Shown here: positions 1 to 5,545 of the stretch, piece by piece
Numbering within the stretch: position 1 is the first letter of the stretch
Layout of the letters: each line of letters begins with the position of its first letter
Source: Chloroflexi bacterium RBG_13_53_26
Lineage (GTDB): Bacteria; Chloroflexota; Dehalococcoidia; UBA2247; RBG-13-53-26
Direction of reading: 5' to 3'
DNA: 17,825 nt
NCBI GenBank assembly: GCA_001795035.1
Contig: MGMW01000015.1
Span: 1-17,825 of the forward strand
Notes under the pieces: model-generated
The model's input: the letters and a program-made list of their open reading frames with translations, nothing else
Told to the model about the DNA's origin: nothing
Databases searched by the model: none
Position numbers and translations under genes: made by a program

Positions 1-1
1 C

Positions 2-1504
2 ATACTGGGCCCCGCTCTGGGGGTTGTCGAAATGAGCGCTGATCTGGAGATATTCTTCGGCATCGGTGTCATCTTCATGTTCTTCCTGATCGGCGTCGAT
101 GAGATGGATGTGTCCGGACTTGTAGCCACATTGCAGGGACGTTTCTTTGTCGCCGGATTGATTGGATTTGCAGTGCCATTCGGGCTCGGCATGGTGGTGA
201 CATTGCAGGTGCTGGATGAACCTCCGGCAAGAGCCATCGCTCTTGCCGGCATCATGGCACTGTCAAGTCTGGGTGTCGTAGCCAGAGTCCTGGGGGACCT
301 GGGGCAGTTGAAGCAGCCGCTCGGCTTACAGATCTTCACCACTGTGGTTATCCTGGAGATTATTGGGCTCCTCGTGGTCTCTTTTTCTCTCCAGGAGGTG
401 AGTCAGGCCGGCAGCTTCACGCCTTGGGGAGTCCCTCTGCTGCTACTGGAGATCGCCGGCTTTGCTCTTGGTGCATGGATTCTGGCTGCCTGGGTTTTCC
501 CGCCGTTGGTTGTCCGCCTCCAGCGCTTCATAGGTGCGCCGCAGTTGGCCCTCGGCTTGATAACAGGTGGTCTGCTATTGACCGTGGCCGGCGTGGAGAA
601 GATCGGGGTGCATGGCTCTCTGGGCGCTCTGCTGCTCGGGGTAGCCCTCTCTGGCTTGCCACATCGTCTGCGCACGGAGATACTGCCCGGGGTACGTGGG
701 CTGGCACATGGCCTTTTCATTCCACTGTTCTTCGCCTCCGCCGGACTGTATTTGGACCTCTCCTTCACTACATTGTCTGCCACTATCATCGTCTCCGTGG
801 TCCTGGCCGCCGTCGCGGGCAAGTTCGGGGGCACCATGATCGGAGTAGTCGTGGCGCGCCTGGATCGCCCCCTGGCCATTGCCTCCGGCATGATGGCCAA
901 AGGCGTGGTGGAGATCGCACTGCTGCTGGTGATGCTGAACATGGAGGCGATATCTCGGGAGCTGTTTTCGTTGCTCACCTTGATAATGCTGTGCTTCATC
1001 TTTCTGGTGCCACCTATCATGGGCGTGGCCGTCCGACAGACGAAGACCAGCGAGCACCCCAGGCTGCCGAAGGTTATGGTACCGTCGTTTGCCCGTTATG
1101 CTCTGGATGGACTGACAGTAGAGGACATTGTGGATAAGGATCGACAGTTCCCTGCGGACAATCTTACCGTGCAGAAATTTGTTGACTTGTGGGTGGTTCC
1201 AGAGCAGCACGAGTACGTGGTGGTCGATCAGTCTCGAAACGTGGCCGGTGTCGTTTCGGCGCATGATTTGGGCCGCGTGCCGAAGCATCAGTGGAACGCT
1301 ACCACTCTGGCCAAACTGGTTCAGACCGGTGCACCGATAGCTGCCCTCAAAGAGCCGCTGGACGATGTGTTGGAGCGGATGGCGGACAACAGGGTCTCTG
1401 TGATGGCCGTGGTAGATCCTGACACGGGCAGACTCATCAGCTCTATCACCACGGCTGACGTACTGAGTCCGGTGGTCGGCCGGGAAAGGCACGACAAGAG
1501 GTGA
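2..1504 (+). CDS. CPA2-type cation/proton antiporter with C-terminal CBS pair (5' truncated by window edge)
   Basis: Monovalent cation:proton antiporter of the inner membrane (Na+/H+ exchanger fold). The frame stays open to the left edge, and the residues read from base 2 (ILGPALGVVE) match the usual end of the first visible helix in this family. The ATG at 32 is therefore internal and the true start is off-window. Numbering from that ATG: TM helices run to about residue 335; the family segment GIMALSSLGVVARVLGDL lies at 73-90; PLFFASAG at 231-238; K290 and E294 form the conserved basic residue plus Glu of the late helix. The helix that normally carries an Asp-Asp or Asn-Asp ion-binding pair reads VVILEIIG, so the pair is Leu108-Glu109. 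Residues 360-490 form a CBS-like pair, usually an adenosyl-ligand sensor that gates transport. The next gene is convergent. Family call firm; transported ion unknown. Confidence 0.88.
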   Translation: MLGPALGVVEMSADLEIFFGIGVIFMFFLIGVDEMDVSGLVATLQGRFFVAGLIGFAVPFGLGMVVTLQVLDEPPARAIALAGIMALSSLGVVARVLGDLGQLKQPLGLQIFTTVVILEIIGLLVVSFSLQEVSQAGSFTPWGVPLLLLEIAGFALGAWILAAWVFPPLVVRLQRFIGAPQLALGLITGGLLLTVAGVEKIGVHGSLGALLLGVALSGLPHRLRTEILPGVRGLAHGLFIPLFFASAGLYLDLSFTTLSATIIVSVVLAAVAGKFGGTMIGVVVARLDRPLAIASGMMAKGVVEIALLLVMLNMEAISRELFSLLTLIMLCFIFLVPPIMGVAVRQTKTSEHPRLPKVMVPSFARYALDGLTVEDIVDKDRQFPADNLTVQKFVDLWVVPEQHEYVVVDQSRNVAGVVSAHDLGRVPKHQWNATTLAKLVQTGAPIAALKEPLDDVLERMADNRVSVMAVVDPDTGRLISSITTADVLSPVVGRERHDKR

Positions 1505-1543
1505 GTCCTCGCTCGGCACAGATGGTATACAAAGGGGCTTCGC

Positions 1544-1565
1544 CACCCATCGCAAGCGTGGGGTG
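1544..1565. terminator. weak stem-loop between convergent genes
   Basis: CACCC at 1544-1548 pairs with GGGTG at 1561-1565, with CGC/GCG inside the loop. It sits between the stop of the antiporter (1504) and the stop of the opposing DUF2442 gene (1593), where a bidirectional terminator would be expected. There is no T-tract on either side, so an intrinsic terminator is only a possibility. Confidence 0.2.
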
Positions 1566-1571
1566 TGGGGA

Positions 1572-1593
1572 GGATGGGCGTCGATTCGGGGAC
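1572..1593. repeat. intergenic repeat, left copy (GGATGG...GGCGTCG...CGGGGAC)
   Basis: This stretch shares the ordered blocks GGATGG, GCGTCG and CGGGGAC with 2422-2447, in the same orientation. The right copy has four extra bases between the first two blocks. Each copy lies just beyond the 3' end of a minus-strand gene (DUF2442 here, the radical SAM gene there). The two copies flank the DUF4160/DUF2442 pair and its upstream repeat cluster. Confidence 0.5.
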
Positions 1594-1835
1594 TAGTGGC
1601 GGAGGAGGGCTTCGACTGAGAGGTCTTCATCGAGGTCCTGCCAGTGGATGCCAACCCCCTTGCCAATGAGCCGCCAGTTGTTTCGCTTCTTTGCGGGTGC
1701 CTTGCGCAGTGCGGGGAACCACTCAAGAGGAACGCTGATGACACGTCCGTCGGATAGCTGTACATTCATCTTGTCAGCTTCAAAGCGAACGTCTGTGGCC
1801 AGCACGGTTACAGTTCTAGCTGCTGAAATATTCAT
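1593..1835 (-). CDS. DUF2442 domain protein (partner of DUF4160)
   Basis: An 80-residue protein matching the DUF2442 pattern: a short beta-rich N-terminus, then LSDGRVISVPLEWFPAL, then a WRLIGKGVGIHWQDLDEDLS segment near the C-terminus. Genes of this family usually lie directly downstream of a DUF4160 gene, as here, where the first 20 nt overlap the end of the upstream gene. The pair is often discussed as toxin-antitoxin-like, with DUF2442 resembling a small DNA-binding or antidote partner; that role is an inference. The ATG at 1835 is preceded by a good GAGG ribosome site 7 nt upstream (within TGAGGAAATGGG), which supports this start. No transmembrane segment or signal peptide is visible. 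Confidence 0.8.
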   Translation of the reverse strand: MNISAARTVTVLATDVRFEADKMNVQLSDGRVISVPLEWFPALRKAPAKKRNNWRLIGKGVGIHWQDLDEDLSVEALLRH

Positions 1836-2052
1836 CCCATTTCCTCAGGAATAGATGCTTGTTTGTCTCAGCCAGTTGCCTCAACTCTCGAAGCTCTCTG
1901 GCATTATAGCCCACGGACTTGGCCAGGGCAACCGGTCTTAACCAGAATTTAGCGTAGTTCTCCGCCGTTTCAACGTGAATATGAGGCCGTTCATACCCCT
2001 CATTGCTGAAAAAGAAGAACCGGTGTCCACCGACACGTAGTACCGTTGGCAC
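1816..2052 (-). CDS. DUF4160 domain protein (partner of DUF2442)
   Basis: A 78-residue cytosolic protein with the DUF4160 hallmarks: an N-terminal PTVLRVGGHRFFFFSNEG block, then RPHIHVE, then AKFWL, then an Arg/Leu-rich helix and a WDEYF end. I start it at the GTG at 2052 rather than the upstream in-frame GTG at 2124, for two reasons. The family normally begins with M-P-T-(I/V)-L-R, and GAGG at 2059-2062 sits 6 nt before this GTG. The stretch 2053-2124 shows no family similarity and contains a promoter-like -10. The conserved HIHVE with surrounding Phe/Tyr residues is the most likely functional site, but the biochemical role is not established. It forms a two-gene unit with DUF2442. Confidence 0.8.
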   Translation of the reverse strand: MPTVLRVGGHRFFFFSNEGYERPHIHVETAENYAKFWLRPVALAKSVGYNARELRELRQLAETNKHLFLRKWDEYFSS

Positions 2053-2068
2053 TATTAGCCTCAAAAAT

Positions 2069-2077
2069 ATTATAGCA
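2069..2077 (-). promoter_or_regulatory. extended -10 promoter for the DUF4160/DUF2442 pair
   Basis: Read on the minus strand, this is TGCTATAAT: a perfect TATAAT preceded by the TGN extension, about 17 nt upstream of the GTG at 2052. Only a weak -35 (TGCAAC-like, 18 nt upstream) is visible, as expected for an extended -10 promoter. The predicted transcript start near 2062 would place the GAGG ribosome site at the extreme 5' end of the mRNA, giving a nearly leaderless message. Confidence 0.5.
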
Positions 2078-2131
2078 TACTGGCTGTTGCAGGTTGCAGC
2101 GCTCCCTGGCTGATTGGCAGCCACGGTGATG

Positions 2132-2177
2132 GGTCGTGGGTGGCTCGTGGTTCGTAGCTGATAGCTTGTAGCTGTGA
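2132..2177. repeat. degenerate heptamer array (consensus near GYTSRTR)
   Basis: Consecutive 7-nt units read GCTCGTG (2143), GTTCGTA (2150), GCTGATA (2157), GCTTGTA (2164) and GCTGTGA (2171), with GGTCGTG at 2132 before them. A second, cleaner array of the same unit is at 6792-6819, and a short relative (GGTCGTG, GCTGATG) is at 2270-2283. No coding potential is convincing here. Confidence 0.55.
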
Positions 2178-2213
2178 CGTTTGAGGGGAGGGCGATGCAT
2201 GCGTCGCCCCTAC
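2175..2213. repeat. 39-nt palindromic intergenic repeat, copy 1
   Basis: It matches 2365-2403 at 37 of 39 positions by hand comparison, in the same orientation. Its core at 2190-2209 is an inverted repeat around ATGCAT with one mismatch (GGGCGATGCA / TGCGTCGCCC), followed by CTAC. This looks like a short dispersed palindromic element of the REP type, not a gene. Confidence 0.75.
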
Positions 2214-2255
2214 ATGGGGGTTGGCCCGTTCGGGGTTTGTTCTATGGTTGATCGT

Positions 2256-2290
2256 GCAGCACGGTGTTGGGTCGTGGCTGATGGGATGGT
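2256..2290. repeat. imperfect copy of the 2117-2140 stretch plus heptamers
   Basis: GCAGC-ACGGTG-TTGGGTCGTGG here parallels GCAGCCACGGTGATGGGTCGTGG at 2117-2139, then runs into the heptamers GCTGATG and GGATGGT. It indicates that the intergenic region grew by duplication of small modules. Confidence 0.4.
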
Positions 2291-2292
2291 GG

Positions 2293-2346
2293 ATTCCGCA
2301 TCAAGTGCGGAATGACATGCCTCCCCTGGATCCGCCTGAGGCGGAT
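2293..2346. repeat. two tandem hairpins of the TGTCAT(T)CCGC...GCGG(A)ATCCA type
   Basis: Hairpin 1: ATTCCGCA (2293-2300), loop TCAAG, TGCGGAAT (2306-2313), a perfect 8-bp stem. Hairpin 2: ATCCGCC (2330-2336), loop TGA, GGCGGAT (2340-2346), a perfect 7-bp stem. Read on the minus strand, both begin TGTCAT and end ATCCA. That layout is seen in a very widespread family of bacterial intergenic palindromes. Neither hairpin is followed by a T-run, so they are not standard terminators, although either could shield the 3' end of an mRNA. Confidence 0.65.
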
Positions 2347-2364
2347 GACATAGAGGCGCAGGAA

Positions 2365-2403
2365 TGACGTTTGAGGGAAGGGCGATGCATGCATCGCCCC
2401 TAC
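2365..2403. repeat. 39-nt palindromic intergenic repeat, copy 2 (perfect palindrome core)
   Basis: This is the second copy of the 2175-2213 element. Its core at 2380-2399 is a perfect 20-nt palindrome, GGGCGATGCA joined to TGCATCGCCC with no loop, containing an NsiI-like ATGCAT centre. It lies about 55 bp beyond the stop of the radical SAM gene (2458). Confidence 0.75.
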
Positions 2404-2421
2404 CTATGTGGCGGGGGCGCG

Positions 2422-2447
2422 GGATGGACGGGCGTCGGGTCGGGGAC
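2422..2447. repeat. intergenic repeat, right copy (GGATGG...GGCGTCG...CGGGGAC)
   Basis: This is the right-hand partner of 1572-1593 in direct orientation. It ends 10 nt before the stop codon of the radical SAM gene on the minus strand. The stretch 2053-2457 (405 nt without a gene) holds only the DUF4160 promoter and the repeats listed separately. Confidence 0.5.
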
Positions 2448-2457
2448 CTGACAGACA

Positions 2458-3993
2458 CTACCTGTACGGCTTGGTGTGGTGAGCGCCGGCTTTGGGCAAC
2501 CCGCGGGTGTATGTCTCGATCAGTTTTCTGAAGTGATACCCGTAGATGGCCAGAGTGATGGCGCGGGGGAATGTGCTAGGTCGCTTGAACAGAGTGGCGG
2601 CGAACAAGCGCCAGTAGTGTCTTCTGCCCTTTTCTTTGATGCCAAGATACCAGATGGACTTCAGCAAGGCTCTCACGTGGGTGGCCTTCAGGCCCTGACG
2701 TTTGTGCGAAACAGGGCGGTGCTCCTTCAACTGGGTGCGGACACGGGCATAGTACTGACGCGGCGAGTAGATGGCGGTGATAATGCGCTGGTAGCCGCTG
2801 ACCAGGGATTCGCGGCCCATTTTGGGTACGAAGTTGAGCGAAAAGTCGGTGTTGTCCCCCGATGTCTGACCGACCAGTCGTTTCTCCTTCTTGAGGCGGT
2901 TGTAGAGTCCTGTGCCGGGTGGGGCATTGAGCAGGCCGACCATGGCAGTGACTATGCCGCTCTGTTGAATGAAATTGATCTGTCTATCGAAGATGTTTTG
3001 CGGGTCGCTATCGAAGCCGACGATGAATCCTCCCTGGACCTCAAACCCGTGATTTTGCAGAGTCTTTACGGATTGGACCAGATCGCGATTGGCATTCTGG
3101 TGCTTGCCGCACTCCCCGAGGCTGTCCTCATTGGGGGTCTCAATTCCGATAAATATGCGGTCGAAACCGGCATCTGTCATCAGCCGCATGAGGTCCTCGT
3201 CATCGGAAATCCCAATGGAAACTTGTGTAAAGAGCGTAAATGGATAGTTCCTTTCCTTCATCCAGGATATGATGGCCGGAAGTATCTCAGCCTTCAGCTT
3301 CTTTTTGTTGCCGATGAAGTTGTCGTCCACTATGAAGACGGAATTGCGCCAGCCGAGGCGGTAGATGGTGTCCATTTCGGCGATTAGCTGTCTTGCGTCT
3401 TTGGTTCTGGGGACATGGCCGTTGAGCAGGACTATGTCGCAGAAATCGCAGTTGAAGGGGCAGCCACGGGAATACTGGGCGCTCAAGGTGGCATATTTGC
3501 CAGTGTCGATGAGGCTCCAGTCCGGCCCCGGGCTGTGTCGGATGTCCGGTCTGTCATCGGAAGTGTAGATATGCTGTGCTGTGCCATTTTCGAGATCCGC
3601 CACTAGGTTGGCGATCACTGCCTCGGCCTCGCCCATCACAAAATGATCCACTCCCTGGAATTTGTCCTGTTGTTCATGGGCGGTGGCAAAGAGGGGTCCG
3701 CCGGCGACTATCTTGACGTTTGCCTTATTGCAGCGGCTGATGACCTCACGTGCGGATTGCTGCTGCACGGCCATGGCACTGAGGAATACGTAATCCGCCC
3801 AGGCGATGTCCGCATCCTTCAGCTTGTCGGTATTCATGTCGACCAGCTTCTTCTTCCAGCCGGTCGGGAGCATCGAGGCTACGGTCAACAGCCCCAGAGG
3901 GGGATAGGCTGCTTTCTTGGAAATGAATTTGAGGGCGTGCTTGAAGCTCCAGAAGGTGTCCGGATAGCGGGGGTAAATCAGAAGTATATTCAA
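2458..3993 (-). CDS. Cobalamin-binding radical SAM protein, HpnP/DUF4070-like
   Basis: A 511-residue B12-binding radical SAM enzyme. Residues 1-140 form the Rossmann-like cobalamin domain (MNILLIYPRY start, PPLGLLTVAS at 31-40, VAGGP at 96-100, MGEAEA at 120-125). Residues 174-390 form the radical SAM barrel, with the [4Fe-4S] cysteines C178, C182 and C185 in SRGCPFNCDFCDI. Next come a PRTK element, VDDNFIGNKKKL, and GIETPNEDSL. The C-terminal 120 residues, basic and aromatic, resemble the DUF4070 extension found in HpnP-type proteins. The DxHxxG cobalamin-ligand motif is absent. The likely chemistry is methylation or another radical modification of a lipid or small molecule; hopanoid C-2 methylation is possible but unproven, since no hopanoid genes are nearby. 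The start is TTG, supported by AAGGAG 6 nt upstream. Confidence 0.85.
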   Translation of the reverse strand: MNILLIYPRYPDTFWSFKHALKFISKKAAYPPLGLLTVASMLPTGWKKKLVDMNTDKLKDADIAWADYVFLSAMAVQQQSAREVISRCNKANVKIVAGGPLFATAHEQQDKFQGVDHFVMGEAEAVIANLVADLENGTAQHIYTSDDRPDIRHSPGPDWSLIDTGKYATLSAQYSRGCPFNCDFCDIVLLNGHVPRTKDARQLIAEMDTIYRLGWRNSVFIVDDNFIGNKKKLKAEILPAIISWMKERNYPFTLFTQVSIGISDDEDLMRLMTDAGFDRIFIGIETPNEDSLGECGKHQNANRDLVQSVKTLQNHGFEVQGGFIVGFDSDPQNIFDRQINFIQQSGIVTAMVGLLNAPPGTGLYNRLKKEKRLVGQTSGDNTDFSLNFVPKMGRESLVSGYQRIITAIYSPRQYYARVRTQLKEHRPVSHKRQGLKATHVRALLKSIWYLGIKEKGRRHYWRLFAATLFKRPSTFPRAITLAIYGYHFRKLIETYTRGLPKAGAHHTKPYR

Positions 3994-3999
3994 TTACTG

Positions 4000-4005
4000 C
4001 TCCTT
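4000..4005 (-). promoter_or_regulatory. strong ribosome binding site that fixes a TTG start
   Basis: AAGGAG on the minus strand, 6 nt before the TTG at 3993. It is the best Shine-Dalgarno match I found in the window. It supports initiation at TTG, whose reading gives the expected family N-terminus (MNILLIYP). Confidence 0.7.
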
Positions 4006-4114
4006 GGTTGAGAGAATAGCGGCAGCCGAGGGTTGCTGAGCTGAGTGGTAGGAATCACAGAAACAATCATATCAGCCGAGTAGGCTATTGTCTACTGTGT
4101 TGACTGATGGGTGA

Positions 4115-5506
4115 TCAGGCATATCTGATGATGAGGTAGATGTTGCAGAGAGCCACAGCCAGTAGTGTCGCCGGGATGGCGTATTTGCAGAACCGGCCCC
4201 AGGTAATGGGGTACCCTTCCTTTTCGGCGATGGCGGTACCGACCACGTTGGCGGAGGCTCCGATGGGCGTGGCGTTGCCGCCGATGTCCGTGCCAAGGGC
4301 CAGCGTCCAGGCCATTGTATGCAGATTGAGGCCCTGAGTAGCTGACAGGCTCTTGATGACAGGAACCATGGTGGCAGCGAAGGGGATGTTGTCAACGATG
4401 GCCGACGAAAAAGCCGAAATCCAGAGTATGAAGGGGATGACGATGATGATGTCTCCTCCAGACGCATCGGCGATCAAGTCGGCCAGCTTCACCAAAACGC
4501 CGGTGGCCTCGAGACCACCGACAGTGATGAACAAACCGAGGAAGAAGAGCAGCGTGCGCCAGTCCAGACCCTTGATAATCTGGCTGATGTGCTGGGGCGC
4601 GGTGACCAGAGTGAGCGCGGCAGCGATGACTCCGATGAGAGCCACAGAGAGTCCGCTTTGAGCGTGAGTGACCAGCAGGATGACCACCGCAATGAAGATG
4701 GCGGTGCTTATCTTGAACTGGCGGGGATCGGTGATGGCCTCTCGTGGTTGGGGGTAGGGGTTGGGCTGGCCGTTTGAGGCCTCTGCGGGGCGCTGGCTAA
4801 GGATGTTGCGGAAGAAGAGGTAGAACAGACCGAGGGTGACGATCATGCCTATCCAGGCGATGGGCCCGGTGTTGGTGAGAAAGTCAGTAAAGGTGTAGCC
4901 GAGGGCGGTGCCGATGATGATGTTGGGCGGGTCACCTGACATGGTGGCACTGCCGCCGACATTGGCCGCGAATATCTCGGCGATTATGATGGGAACGGGG
5001 TCGAATTTGAGGAGTCGGGCCAACTCGATGGTGACTACGGCGAGGAAGAGGAGCACGGTGATGCTGTCGATGAACATAGAGAGGAAACCTGCAAGCAGCA
5101 TGAAGGTGACCAGGATAGGAACGACCCTGTAGTTGACCAGCCTGGCGACGAAGAGGCATAGCCAGCGGAAGAACCCGGCCGCACCGAGTCCCTCCACCAT
5201 GATCATCATGCCCCCGATGAAGACGATGGTCTGCCAGTTGACGCCGCCGATTTCGGGGCCGCCGTTGACGCTGGCTCCATGTGACTCGGCGAGGCCGATG
5301 TGGTACCACCAGGAAGGGTGAATGAAATCTTCCAGCCGCAGCACGAGCCACAGAGCCTTGGGGCCGGAGTCAACCAAAGCGAGGATCAGAATGATAGTGA
5401 ATCCGGCGCCAATCAGTGCGGGGATGAAGCGGTGGACTTTGCCAGACATGATGGCAATGAACATTACGACAAAGATCAGGATGGCGAGGATTTGTTCTAT
5501 GCTCAT
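4115..5506 (-). CDS. ArsB/NhaD-type ion transporter (IT superfamily) permease
   Basis: A 463-residue polytopic membrane protein with the inverted-repeat pattern of the ArsB/NhaD/citrate-transporter superfamily. The first signature is GGSATMSGDPPNIIIG at 184-199, preceded by FIDSITVLLF. The second signature is GGNATPIGASAN at 409-420. These are the helix-break motifs that form the ion and substrate site. The substrate could be Na+/H+, arsenite or a small anion; the sequence does not decide. A roughly 30-residue loop with FIHPSWWYHIG (61-71) follows the first helices and precedes NWQTIVFIGGMMIMVEGLG; most relatives connect these helices with a shorter segment. No strong ribosome site precedes the ATG at 5506, which lies 39 nt after the ligase stop, so co-transcription or coupling with the ligase is likely. 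The radical SAM gene follows after 121 nt. Confidence 0.87.
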   Translation of the reverse strand: MSIEQILAILIFVVMFIAIMSGKVHRFIPALIGAGFTIILILALVDSGPKALWLVLRLEDFIHPSWWYHIGLAESHGASVNGGPEIGGVNWQTIVFIGGMMIMVEGLGAAGFFRWLCLFVARLVNYRVVPILVTFMLLAGFLSMFIDSITVLLFLAVVTIELARLLKFDPVPIIIAEIFAANVGGSATMSGDPPNIIIGTALGYTFTDFLTNTGPIAWIGMIVTLGLFYLFFRNILSQRPAEASNGQPNPYPQPREAITDPRQFKISTAIFIAVVILLVTHAQSGLSVALIGVIAAALTLVTAPQHISQIIKGLDWRTLLFFLGLFITVGGLEATGVLVKLADLIADASGGDIIIVIPFILWISAFSSAIVDNIPFAATMVPVIKSLSATQGLNLHTMAWTLALGTDIGGNATPIGASANVVGTAIAEKEGYPITWGRFCKYAIPATLLAVALCNIYLIIRYA

Positions 5507-5545
5507 CGCGGTTGCGTGCCAGTGCGTAGTATCTTACAGTCGGGC

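Noticed and set aside
575..1765. 396-codon minus-strand ORF opposite the antiporter
   Set aside because: It is antisense to a clear transporter gene, of low-complexity His/Gln/Arg-rich composition, and matches no family; it also overlaps the DUF2442 gene. It is a shadow of codon bias.
2053..2124. N-terminal extension of the DUF4160 gene to a GTG at 2124
   Set aside because: The extension contains the -10 element and intergenic repeat sequence and has no family similarity; the GTG at 2052 has a proper ribosome site.
2053..2457. Possible CRISPR array or riboswitch in the repeat-rich gap
   Set aside because: The repeats are few, of several unrelated types and irregularly spaced, with no spacer-repeat alternation. 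No conserved aptamer pattern was recognised, and a B12 riboswitch would need to lie upstream of the radical SAM start at 3993, where only 121 nt without such a pattern exist.
2210..2458. 82-codon minus-strand ORF between DUF4160 and the radical SAM gene
   Set aside because: It is made of the palindromic repeats read through (the CHSALDAEST-type peptide is a known translation artefact of such hairpins).
2476..3387. 303-codon plus-strand ORF
   Set aside because: It lies entirely antisense to the radical SAM gene, which has intact catalytic motifs. There is no ribosome site and no recognisable domain.
4076..4130. Terminator hairpin after the permease (ATCAG...CTGAT; GTAG...CTAC)
   Set aside because: Stems are only 4-5 bp and no T-run follows on the minus strand, so it is not convincing.
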